This document shows, piece after piece, positions 29,860 through 40,311 of a DNA stretch of 64,000 nt; the stretch's first letter is position 1; each line of letters begins with the position of its first letter. A program made the translations under genes and the position numbers. Under the pieces are notes generated by a model. That model was not told where the DNA came from. It ran no database searches and saw nothing but the letters and a program-made list of their open reading frames with translations. The DNA is from Absidia repens (lineage: Eukaryota; Mucoromycota; Mucoromycetes; Mucorales; Cunninghamellaceae), in the NCBI GenBank assembly GCA_002105175.1, contig MCGE01000061.1:1-64000 (forward strand), read 5' to 3'.

Positions 29860-30004
29860 CAAGTTTGTTTGTTTGTTTGCTTTTTTGTTTTTTTGACAGA
29901 TCTATTTTTAGCTTACCTGTGCAAACACGCCTTGTAGTTTTAACTACTTGACCATCATCCATTGTGTACTCTTCCAAATTAACCTTTTGATTACTTCCAC
30001 CCAT
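27946..30004 (-). CDS. Calcineurin A, catalytic subunit (PP2B)
   Basis: Ca2+/calmodulin-activated Ser/Thr phosphatase. Five exons, 30004-29917, 29813-29224, 29105-28969, 28877-28273, 28169-27946, give 547 aa. The metallophosphatase motifs are complete: [12 protein letters not shown] (GDxHG), [14 protein letters not shown] (GDxVDRG), [12 protein letters not shown] (GNHE), VHGGLSP and [12 protein letters not shown]. The CnB-binding helix follows ([20 protein letters not shown]). The calmodulin-binding segment [20 protein letters not shown] and the autoinhibitory segment [19 protein letters not shown] are both present, so regulation is canonical. A Thr-rich insert ([16 protein letters not shown]) sits between the CnB helix and the CaM site. 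The first intron has a 39-nt T-run just before the acceptor; the second intron has a 31-nt A-run in the transcript sense. Confidence 0.97.
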
Positions 30005-30361
30005 TGTAATTTATAATTTATCGATAATTATGAATAAAGTCAATAGGAAAAGAATTATAGAAGAACGAAAAAAAGGAAGTTAAAAATAAATAAAATGAAC
30101 AGTTCAAGGGTCTATTTTATCATCCGGTATGAATGTTTCATTTAACAAAATATAAACCATTGTGGGTGGAGGAAAGAGAAATGGCTTCAAATCACATGCA
30201 GATTTTTTGTGATATCATTGTCGGTGTCTGCGAAGGCGAATCGCAAATCACATGAAGCGGGATTTAAATTGTTCTCACGAAACACAAATTATTAAATTCC
30301 CCCTGCGTTTTTTTTTTTTTTTTTTTTGGCTCGCCTTTTTTTGCCTTTCTCCACATATTTC
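30005..30361. promoter_or_regulatory. Divergent promoter spacer (calcineurin A / GPAT)
   Basis: 357 bp between the two start codons of divergently transcribed genes, AT-rich with a T19 run at about 30309-30327 just upstream of the GPAT start. No specific operator recognised. Confidence 0.5.
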
Positions 30362-32832
30362 ATGACAATGAACGAATTATCGCCAGCCGCTGTTACTTAT
30401 GGCGTAGTTAGTAGTGCTTTCAGGGCAGTCTCACATATCTTTTTTAGGGAAATCAAAACAAGTGGATCTCATCATGTTCCCCAGGATAGTCCTGTTATTT
30501 TCCTAGTTGGTCCTCACCATAGTCAGTTTGTCGATGGCGTTGTCTTTTTTGGTGTCAATCCTCGTCCTTCTTATGCTCTCATGGCTGCTGTCTCCTATAA
30601 TCGTCCGTTGATCGGACATTTTGGGAAAATTTTGAACGCAAGTAAGTGTAGTTCTTTCTCTCTCGTTTTTTGTCGTTCATGATACTTACTAATCTTGAGT
30701 TTTTTCTAACAGTTCCTGTGGTTCGACCTCAAGACGCAGTGGAAAAAGGAACCGGAATGATTATGTACGACTCTGATACTCAACCTTTTACAATCTATGG
30801 TCAAAATACCAAGTTTACTGAAGAACTGAATACAAGGGATTTTATTTTATTTGGACGCAATCACAAGGTGCATGTTGCCAAGGTGATCTCTGATACTGAA
30901 TGCGAAATCACACATACAGTCAAAGTGGATATGGATGATAACAACAAGAAACAGGCGTCTTATTCCTTCAAGATTGCTCCTCATGTCGATCAAACGCCTG
31001 TCTATACTGAAGTCAATCACTACTTGAACAACAATGAATGTATTACTATATTTCCAGAAGGTGGAAGCCATGATCGATCAGAAATGCTGCCGCTTAAAGG
31101 TAAAATGAACACTTACTGTGTTGATGATATTCTACTTTACAAACTTACTCTTTTATTTTTTGTTAGCTGGTTTTGCTGTCATGGCTCTGGGTGCGTTGGC
31201 TGAATATCCTGATATGGACCTCAAAATTGTCCCAGTTGGTAATGAAAAAAAAAGGTTGGGGAACGGACATGGATCAGTTGATTAACCATTTTTTCTTATT
31301 TGTATAATCAGGTCTTAACTACTTCCATCCGGACAAATTTAGATCTCGTGTTGTTGTCTCCTATGGTCAGCCATTGTCTATCGATCGAAAGGATGTAGAG
31401 CTTTTTAAACAAGGTGGCAAGTCCAAACGTGAAGCCGTTACCAAATTGATGGATCAAAGTGATGAAGCTTTCAAGCTGGTGACTACGAGTGCACCAACCT
31501 ATGAGGCATTGATGGTAATGATTGTGGAAGGGAAATATGGGGATCTTGGGTGCCAAAGGTTGAAATTGTATTGATGGCATGTGTCAAATATTTATTTTAT
31601 TAGGTCATTCAAGCAGCCAGAAGATTATATGCACCTGCCAAGCAAACAAAACCAACCATTCAACAAGTCGTGAAAATGAATCAAAACTTTGGGGTGGGAT
31701 GGACCAAATTGAAAGATGATCCAAGGCAGCAAGAACTTTCTCGTAAGGTCAAAATCTACAACGACACTTTAAAATTCTTTGGTATTCGGGATCATCAAGT
31801 GGAAAAGTTGAATATCACTCCTCTACGTGCTGCTAGCTTATTACTCCGTCGATTGACTCAACTGGCTGTTTTTGCTGGCTTGGGTGCTCCTGCGTAAGTA
31901 ATAATATGGGGTGGTAAATGTTCGTTGGGGTTGGTGCATGACTGATATTTTATCTTCTAGATTTATCACAAATCTGCCTATCTCTGTATTGATCCACTAC
32001 ATTAGCAAGAAAAAACAAAGTGGTAATCAAGGATACAATGGAAGAAATAATAAGTGTGTTGATACTTATGTATCCTTTTTTTTTTTTTCTTTTTTTTCGC
32101 GTGTGGGTTGGAAAAATAGAAGCATTGGCCGGATCTATGGTCAAGATCAAAGCCAAGGACGTCTTGGCAACTTGGAAAATTATTGTTGCGGCGTTTGCAG
32201 CACCTGCTCTCTATGGGTTTTATAGTTTGATCTACTTCCTTTATTTGGTCAAGCGACGTCCATCTATGTCTACCCACTCCAAGATGATCAGATCATGTGC
32301 ACTCTGGGCAATTCAACCAATCCTTCATTATTTTTTGATGCGTCTTGGTGATACTGGTTTGGATATTTACAAGTAAGATAGTTGGAGTGACAGATTCTTT
32401 CGGAGAGACGGGAGCTGGGGGAAGAACTGTGTGATGGAGACGACAAACTTACATTTTGTTCATTGCCTTAGATCCATCGGCCCATTATTTTTGGCTGTCC
32501 GAAATCCAGCCGTTGGAAAACTATTACGAGAAATGCGCAAAAATCTCTCTCATGACATTACTGAATTCGTGAATCAGCATATCGATATTATCCTACCAAA
32601 CGATGAACGACAAGAACGACGTGAAGAAGAAGCCATCGACTTTAGCATCCCCGACACTCAAGACATCGAGGTGGATCAAGAAATCATCAATACAGAAGCA
32701 CTCCAACAGCAACAAGCAATGGAATCAGTCGTACTTATGGTGGATGGTGATGAAGAACAGCAATCTCAAACTATACCTGGGTCCGCAGCCTCCATCACAG
32801 TATCGAGTGGTCAATCTGTGGAAGCCTACTAG
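30362..32832 (+). CDS. Glycerol-3-phosphate / DHAP acyltransferase, Sct1/Gpt2 type
   Basis: Acylates sn-1 of glycerol-3-phosphate (or DHAP), the first step of glycerolipid synthesis, in the ER membrane. Eight exons (30362-30641, 30713-31099, 31167-31238, 31312-31514, 31604-31893, 31961-32022, 32120-32372, 32472-32832) give 635 aa. Acyltransferase block I is VGPHHSQFVDG (H-x4-D, with HHSQFVD as in the fungal family), block III is ITIFPEGGSHDRSEMLPLK, and block IV is IVPVGLNYFHPDKFRSR. A long insert between blocks I and II is typical of Sct1/Gpt2. Hydrophobic segments around residues 380-510 (LAVFAGLGAPAFITNLPISV and AAFAAPALYGFYSLIYFLYL) anchor the protein. The acidic C-terminal tail (ERREEEAIDF...) is likely cytosolic. 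ATG 30362 is followed two codons later by another ATG; either could start. Confidence 0.93.
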
Positions 32833-33024
32833 TCTATATTGGTTTTTATTGATATACCCTTTTATCTCCTCCTGTCCTCTGATTACCCCTGTTTGTCACC
32901 CTTAGACTAGACCCTATCCCCTAGTAATATTACACACTTTATTTTCTATCTATCACTATTACAAAATAAAATAATTAAACTTGACTCTACATAAAATATG
33001 ATTGCTTGTTTTTTGTTACCCTCT

Positions 33025-33055
<31 letters not shown>

Positions 33056-34139
33056 GGCTGGTATACTCATATAGCGCTACTGATTCGTTTTACTTTAATT
33101 TAGTTTACTAGACACACTGTCAGATTGCGTGCGCGGCCTGCTGGGAAGGAGCCTACTATACATTACTTCACATGTTGTCGTCGAAAGAGAGCAATCGCAA
33201 ATGAAATCACACGAAACCATTTGAAAAGGACTTTATTACATTTTGTAGCACAGAATTTATTATGATATCCGCTTTCGATATATATATATATATATATTAA
33301 TAAAGTTAATAAAAACCATTTTATTTCTATGACTCATTTCTTTTTGCATTTATTGCCTTTATTTTTTGTCTATATACTCATATTTTACCATATGAAAAAA
33401 AATACTCATTATTATAATCGATTCCCTAGAATCGTTCTCACTTATTGGCGACATAAAAAAAGTATCACATACCATACCATAGACACACAAAAGATCCATG
33501 TACAATAATAAAAATAACTATCATATACGATGCATTTCATCCAGAAGAGCTATTATTGAACCTCGGATTTGAAATCTTATATTTTGTGATACATGTAGAA
33601 AAAAATATCAATACAAAAAACTGGGGCAATCATTTTAAGATTGTTAAGAGTGTTACCAAAACTCAGATTCTTTCTATGTCTTGCGAATAAATAAATGGAA
33701 AACATTCATAGACATTCAATATCTTTCGATGTTTGGAAATTTTGGCTGAGGAGGCATGGAATTGAAATGCTCCTAGATGAGTGAACTGTCAAAAATGATA
33801 GGACAAATTAAAGCAATGGTGATGGGGCTCTGATCTTGTTCTGTACAATCCCTGTAAAAAGATATGGAAGCTGTTGCATTATTTGTATCACATTTGCTTG
33901 TCAAAAATCACACAGACATATTCGCTGAATAGCATTCCTATTTCTAATTCTTCCATGTTAGCCGTCAGACTATTTTACAATAGTTGTTTGAAGCATGCTT
34001 GCAAAGAATTGTTGCTGGTTGTTCAGAAACTTTCTCCTAAGTGTCAACGATACCATCAACGTATATGACATAATATTTGGTTCATATCTTACAATACACC
34101 AAAAAAACAAAAAACAAAAAAAACCCCACCCCATTCAAT
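32833..34139. other. Intergenic, GPAT downstream
   Basis: GPAT poly(A) signal AATAAA at 32965, a T-run at about 33029-33055 and (TA)n at 33280-33297. No supported gene. Confidence 0.5.
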
Positions 34140-34797
34140 GTATGATGGGTCTGATGATAGAGGCTGATGTTTAAGAAGATGAGAATATATTTTATTGTAA
34201 CATTAAGCAGAAACTGCAAAATTCAGCAGCAATTAAAGAATCTAAGGGACTAGAATGAAGGAGACTAATGAGGGATTCGAAGAGCAGTCAACAATAAAAG
34301 AAAGGGAAAAGTGTGAAATGGCATATAAAGGCAAGAGAATGAATAAAGGAAGGCGTCTGTTATTGAAGTACGTACAACAATATCAACACTAATCAAATTG
34401 GGTGAAGATAGTAAAAAAAGGGATCTCTTACACAAGACATGAGAGACGTATGGGACGTTTTTCATTGAAGCATGTAAAAAAAAATTTTTTTATTGACATA
34501 TTGATACAAACTATGACACACTAACATTGTACTAAGCTAATAAAGTTTCCAAAAGGCTGGATAATGGTGCCCTCAGATCCTAGATCCAAAATGAAAGAGT
34601 TTCCCCATGCATCTTGAAATCCCTGAGCTGAAACCCTTCTAAACTAGTCCTGATATTAATATAAGTCCAACATAACCTCAAAGACGTTGAATGATGTAGA
34701 AAAAAAAAGAATAGGAAAAGGAAGAGAGAGCGAGGGAAACCTAAGTTGAGAGACAAAAATAAAGAAATCCACGTGTGCGGGATTTGAAATGATTTCG
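34140..34797 (-). repeat. Dispersed repeat family, copy 2 (-)
   Basis: Reverse complement of copies 1 and 5: GGGACGTTTTTCATTGAAGC near 34450, a TTTTATT module, GATCCTAGATCCAAAATGAA, the core (TTTCCCCATGCATCTTGAAA), CTAAACTAGTCCTGAT and the terminal CACGTGTGCGGGATTTGAAA ending at about 34797. Left boundary approximate. Confidence 0.8.
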
Positions 34798-35484
34798 GCG
34801 ATTTTCGTGGACACAAAAAAAGGACCCCTCTTTTTTTTTTTTGCTCACAGCAATCAATACCATTTAACAACTGCTCCCTTTTCTTGAAACAATTACTACC
34901 ATTCAATATCAGTTGAATAATGATTCTCTTCTGGTGACGCAACTACCAAAATGCCTTCACACTCTGCTCTTGGGAATAGTTTGCCACACCCTGTACAATA
35001 GTCCCCCGATCCACTGTAGAAATAGAAGAAATAGCTTATTGCTCACCAGAGAATTAATTACCATATTACTTTATCTTACATTATGTTTATTTTACAATAA
35101 AAAAAAAACATTTACTGTATATGTTTTCAATGAATGTTTCAATAATTTATTGGGGATGATATTATACATTGTTTTTAGATGATGCAGAGATATTTTTCTC
35201 CAAATAAATACAGTTTATTATATTTACTTGCTAAATCTTCATACATCTGAGATACATATCAAAGTTATCATCAAATGTGTGCGGTGCGACTCACTTACAA
35301 ATTTTAAATTTGATCTTGGAAGGCTGATGTACGGAACACATTATCATATTAGAAAGGTACCAATAAGCCCAACGCCCTTTTTTTTTTTACACACACCTGT
35401 TTTTTGATCATATAAGTACGTGTGCACCCATTCGACAAGGTAGTTTAACAATGAGAAAGAGTTCTGATGATAAAAAAAATACAA

Positions 35485-35650
35485 GACATGTTTTATTCAG
35501 TGGTAGGTATGGCTGACAAGTAGCACTAAACTAAGGTGAAGGCTAATCTAATGACAGTCCCCGAACTCTAGATCAAGATTGAAAGGTTTTCGCATGCAAA
35601 TTGTAAATCCCTAATGTAGAAAGTCACTGATCCCAATTATAGCACCTATC
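35485..35650 (-). repeat. Dispersed repeat family, copy 3 (-), diverged and truncated
   Basis: Retains the ATGTTTTATTCAG module, CACTAAACTAAGG, CTCTAGATCAAGATTGAAAG and a mutated core (TTTTCGCATGCAAATTGTAAA). The CACGTG end is lost. It lies about 700 bp from copy 2 in the same orientation. Confidence 0.6.
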
Positions 35651-35797
35651 CGAATGACCATCACAACATTGGCATCAATGAAAAAGAGAACAGGGAAAAC
35701 AAAATTCCAAAAAAAAGAAAACTCAAAACCGGTGATTGGAATCACAAAATTGAAAATTTGACATTAAACGTGAACCGCGCCATAGGATTGAAGTCGC

Positions 35798-35832
<35 letters not shown>

Positions 35833-36161
35833 TTCATTTAACATGTCGCTACCACTATATAACACTATCGCTATACCAATGTAATCAGTCCTGAGCCGAA
35901 TTCATTTAATTCATTCAGCGTCACCCGTTTTTAGTGAGGCAAATGATATCGTATAAAAAAGGGGAGAAGGTCAAAGATAATACAAAGAAATATTATACTT
36001 GATTATTGGTAATGACATGAAAATAAAAACAAAATATGTACAATACTACTAATAGGAGTGATAGGACAAATATGATGAATGTTTCATATGATAAAGACAT
36101 AAAGATGAACAATAAACAAACACAGAATAAGATACATTTTATTCAGCAAGCATATCATAGA

Positions 36162-36198
<37 letters not shown>

Positions 36199-36336
36199 GC
36201 AAAGTACAGATAGTAAGAAAAGTAATATAAATATATACATTTAAATAACTAGACTACATAAAATAATAATAATGATGATGCTAACACTAACACTAATACT
36301 AACACTAATACTAATACTAATACTATTAAACTAGAA
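35651..36336. other. Intergenic with A32 and (TA)n tracts
   Basis: A32 at 35799-35830, (TA)15 at 36165-36195 and a (CTAACA/CTAATA) run at about 36280-36325 adjoining the stop of the next gene. No ORF supported; 34798-35484 to the left is likewise without a gene. Confidence 0.55.
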
Positions 36337-37500
36337 CTAAACACCAAGATCAACATGCTTTCCATTGGAAATTTGACTTTCCCACCACATTATCGCACTC
36401 ATAACTTGAAGTTTCCAACCCGAATTACCTTGCACAATATCATTGAGGGATCCTTTGCGGCATGACTTGAGGATTTTCACTGCATTAGTTCGGCCGAAGA
36501 CAACTTGCTCTTCATACGATTTCACCATACTATCTTTGATGTCAAGTAGGTCAACCCAAGAAGATGATGCAGATGATGATATTCCCTTTTGCCTCTTGGT
36601 TTTCTTTTCCATGTCAAGTTGTTCCTGTTGCTGATGCTGATGCTGTCGTTGAATCATTTCCAAAATAGTCCAAATTTTCCCCTTTTTCAATAACCGAGGA
36701 TGCGCCACAAACCGATAGGAACGGCATACATACGCCAGCCGTTTTTCCATTGAGGGAGTATGATTTTTCAAGCCAAGACCAATGCGACATGATGTTAATA
36801 ATTCTTCACGGTGCTGATAATGCTGGATCTTGGGTGCAAAGAAAAGTCCGCTTGACTTGTCAAAACATGGCTGTGCATTTCCTTTTTCAAACCCATTCGC
36901 TACCATGGCCTTGATGCTTGTGTGACCCAGGCTTTTCAAAATCAGATCCATCAAAAGACTAGGACCTTCAATCACTTTGTTTGTCGTCGTACATTGCACA
37001 GCCCGGATCAAGATGCCGCCGCCACCACCAGCATGTGCTAAGTTCTTGATAGCACCTGTGTCATCTACACCCACCAATGTCACATCCATACCTTTCCGGC
37101 TGCCTCCCCGAAACCCATTGCTGTGACCCACATGATGGAAGTACCACACCGCATTTTGATATTGTAGAGGATGTGCATGAGTATAAGGATCGTCATGGTG
37201 GTATTCTGGTGAAGTCTTAAAGTACACCTCCACTTCCAATAGAGAGTATCGTAGTTGCTTTTGCCGTTTGTTGATATTGGCTGAATCAGGGTCAGTGTCA
37301 TGCTCTTGATTGCTGCGGTCAATGTCGTCGAACCCGATTACCAAGTCATAGTCATTCATGAGTTCATCACAAATAGATCCAAGTACCTTTTGATAATGTG
37401 CCTTTGAACCTTCTGCCTTCTTCGTCATAGGTACCTTGAATAAGCTTGAAAGTCTATCCGTAGAAGCGTCGGTAGTACTCCGTTTGAGGTTGTTCGTCAT
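36337..37500 (-). CDS. Conserved-looking intronless protein, weakly like 3-methyladenine-DNA glycosylase (MPG fold)
   Basis: 387 aa from ATG 37500 (MTNNLKRSTTDAS), a single exon in a neighbourhood of multi-exon genes. The frame stays open to 37614, but that extension looks like 5' UTR. The central part reads LRYSLLEVEVYFKT, DPYTHAHPLQYQNAVWYFHH, SRKGMDVTLVG, GGGGILIRAVQ and IEGPSLLMDLIL. Order and spacing (acidic Glu strand, DPYTHAH, WYFH, G-GILIRA, I-GPS-L) resemble methylpurine-DNA glycosylase-type proteins, where a Glu after the first strand is catalytic. The resemblance is from memory of the family, not a search. The C-terminal half is basic and unmatched, with a His/Gln-rich patch. Function unproved. 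The next minus gene (GH47) begins upstream at 39836, its stop only 201 bp away. Confidence 0.75.
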   Translation of the reverse strand: MTNNLKRSTTDASTDRLSSLFKVPMTKKAEGSKAHYQKVLGSICDELMNDYDLVIGFDDIDRSNQEHDTDPDSANINKRQKQLRYSLLEVEVYFKTSPEYHHDDPYTHAHPLQYQNAVWYFHHVGHSNGFRGGSRKGMDVTLVGVDDTGAIKNLAHAGGGGGILIRAVQCTTTNKVIEGPSLLMDLILKSLGHTSIKAMVANGFEKGNAQPCFDKSSGLFFAPKIQHYQHREELLTSCRIGLGLKNHTPSMEKRLAYVCRSYRFVAHPRLLKKGKIWTILEMIQRQHQHQQQEQLDMEKKTKRQKGISSSASSSWVDLLDIKDSMVKSYEEQVVFGRTNAVKILKSCRKGSLNDIVQGNSGWKLQVMSAIMWWESQISNGKHVDLGV

Positions 37501-37701
37501 TTTGAGGCACAAAAAAAAAAAAGAAAAAAGTTGAGAAAAAAAGGAAGAAGCTAGAAAAAAAGAAAACGCCGATTTCTTATTTTTGAATTGCCGGTAAACC
37601 CACAAAGAGGTCAACCAATAAAAACAATAGTAAAAAAGGGGCAGTAAAAACTAAGACATTTCAACCAAAATTTTATTTATTGACAATACAGTATATAGTT
37701 G

Positions 37702-39836
37702 CTAAATAAATTGGAACCACAAGTTTTGCAGAGCAGTAACTAAATAGCCGATATTCTTCTTAAGCCAGGACCAGACCTTTGCAAAGATATGAAGGGAGCG
37801 TGGATGAGCAACAGGGTCAGAGGAAGGTGTGGTTGGCGGGCTGACGTCAACTATGCGTAAAGGATGTGCTTCAGTGTTGAATACCCATTGATCCAGAGGG
37901 AACCTAGGAGTCATGGATGAATCATCCCACATAAGATACATGTACTTGAATGTTTCAGCAAAAAGGAAGCTTTCTTGTCGATCATCCCATTTTGGAAAGA
38001 AAGTATCCACATTACTGACGCCTGAAAACCCGGATTTGGCACGGCAATAAGTGTGAAGTGAGTTGAAGATTTCCCATGACATGTCTTGATACTTTTCATC
38101 GCGGGTAAATTGATAAAAGTAAAAAATGGATTCCAACGTTTCTAATAAAGATAAAATAAAACATTGATAAAAAATCCTCCCACTCTTCCCTCCAAAGAAA
38201 CAAATTCATGCGAAGATGTCTTACCAGGGCGAAGAATGTAGCTACGATAGAAGGGAAATACGCCAAATTGTTTTGCCAAACGTTCATTGTGTTCCGTCAA
38301 ATTTCCGACAGTATTTCCATCTCTCGATATCCAACCAAAGACTTCAGGAGCAAGACCCGTCCGAGTAGATACCCACGCATTATAGCAACCTTGTAATAAT
38401 CGAGTGGCATCATCTTCGATGTCGGCCAATTCATCAATCCAACGAGCGCTAAGGAGCAATGCAGAAGGAGCAAAGCAGGCCTACAAAATAATAGCATACA
38501 TGGTTAGCGCAACACTTTATTCTTTACGATTTTTTTTTTTTTTTTTTTTACCAGTTCGTCCATGACAGGTAAGTTAACGCCATTTTGAAGATTTGAAAGA
38601 TACAAAAGTTCATCATGGTATTTTGGCGTTTGCAGCAAAAACTTCTTCATACCATTGACCGCATCAATCATCATGTCTTTCTTTTGTGTGTCTTGAGACT
38701 TGGATAAAATGAATTGCTTGATAAGATATTCATAAAAACTATCGGCCATGCCACCCCATGTGAGATAATCCCCCACACCCACACCAGTATCAGGATTAAT
38801 TAGATGCGGAAAAAGCCCGGTGTGTGATGTTTTCATAGTCTTGAACGAGTCGTAAACGCGTTGTCCCTAAAAAAAAAAAAAAAAAAAAGAGTTAGACATA
38901 CGCTACCCAGTCAAATTATTAACCTTACAATATCATGATATTTCCAATCCCCAGTAATTTGAGATAGACGTGTAAATTCTAATTGTACAGTTCCTAGTTC
39001 AGCAAGACATGAGGCACCATCCGTCCAGCCGGACTTGACAGCCTTGCCACTAAAGAGTCATCAAAAACTAATTCATCAATATACTTGGGAAACATCCACT
39101 ATTATTTCAATTAGCTTTCCTTTTTTTTATACTTACGTCTTGAAATTGACATATTGATATGGAATACCAGTGGGTGATTCTGTAAACGCAGGAAGCAGTC
39201 GATCCACTAGGTCTGTTGTCTTGGTAATAAACATATAATCGTGAGATAAATCGTACGCGGACAAGAGAGCACCCACATACCGGATACAGGTTTCGAAGAC
39301 TTGGACATTGTCGGTTGTAGCACTCCAATCAATGGCAGCAACAAAGTCCCTTGCTTCATTAAATTCATCCGTCAGGCCCATAATATACAATGTATCCAAA
39401 GAATCCACAATAGTTGCACCCCATCCATTTCTATAGAAAGTACATAAGAAGAAGAAAAAGCGCAAGGGGTTAATAATAACTATGTAGTCGTCAAAGACCG
39501 TCTTATCTCATACCTTGTGTTGACAGGAGTATTAGTGACAGGCCTATTTTCGTCAAATCCCCAACTATAGTTTTTATAGCCTTGCCATGCAAAAACAAAC
39601 GCTTCCTTGACCGCCTGTTGTTTTTCTTCATTGGTGAGTTCGTTTGCCGTGGGAAGAGGATCATGAAACGTGCCATCATATAGTCGTATAGGGGGCAAGT
39701 TGAGAACTGATTGTTGCTGTTGTTGTTGTTGTTGTTGTTGAAGTTGTTGTAATTGCAAAGTTGCGAGTCCTGCTTCGGCAAGGCTTGAGAAAGTGATGCA
39801 TAAAAGTATGAAGATACTACAATGAGTACTAATCAT
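37702..39836 (-). CDS. GH47 alpha-1,2-mannosidase (class I)
   Basis: Trims alpha-1,2-mannose from N-glycans in the secretory pathway. Exons 39836-39514, 39430-39137, 39049-38929, 38866-38552, 38480-38225, 38141-37702 give 582 aa in phase. A signal peptide or signal anchor (MISTHCSIFILLCITFSSLA) is followed by a poly-Gln stretch. GH47 landmarks: NGWGATIVDSLDTLYIMG, VQVFETCIRYVGALLSAY, SCLAELGTVQLEFTRLSQIT, GDYLTWGGMADSFYEYLIKQ, YILRPETLESIFYFYQFT (catalytic Glu in RPETLES), ESFLFAETFKYMYLMW and the terminal FNTEAHPL (Ca-binding TEAH). After the domain comes a C-terminal tail of about 45 residues rich in Trp/Leu (VWSWLKKNIGYLVTALQNLW), possibly membrane-associating. Whether it is a Golgi-type or ER-type enzyme is not settled. 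Confidence 0.95.
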
Positions 39837-40311
39837 CCTTGGTATAAAGTAGGTACAAAGATAAAAAATAAAAAAAAAAAGGGCAGAAAACAAAATAATA
39901 TTTTTTTTTTTTAGTTTTGTTGACCGCCACATGTTGTGATCATGTGCGTAATGGAATACCAAACTTATTTTTTTACATCGGATATTTTTTTTTTTTTTGT
40001 CGGGGTAGAGTCGAAAAATGTAACAAAAAAAAGTTGCATGAATCGTTTTTTCAAATACCGCCGCTACACATTTTTACAGCATCAATGTATAAAAGCAAAA
40101 AGGGTAAAAAATAGTTTTTATTATTCACTCAATCAATCAACAATATATACACTAAAGTATTAAGCTAATAAACTACTAAAATATTAAACTAGATAATAAA
40201 CAGGGGAGTATCATTTTGATTTTTTTGAAATTCAAAAATTCCACTAACATATCATCATAGTAATCCGTTAGCGTATTGACTCGTTGATTTTCTTTTTATT
40301 TTTTATCATCC
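39837..40311. other. Intergenic GH47 / WD40 gene
   Basis: 475 bp, AT-rich; promoter of the GH47 gene plus 3' UTR of the WD40 gene. No ORF supported. Confidence 0.55.

Noticed and set aside
37501..37614. N-terminal extension of the intronless gene (MTSLWVYRQFK...)
   Set aside because: Poly-Phe/Leu text from A-rich leader DNA; the downstream ATG at 37500 is the better start.
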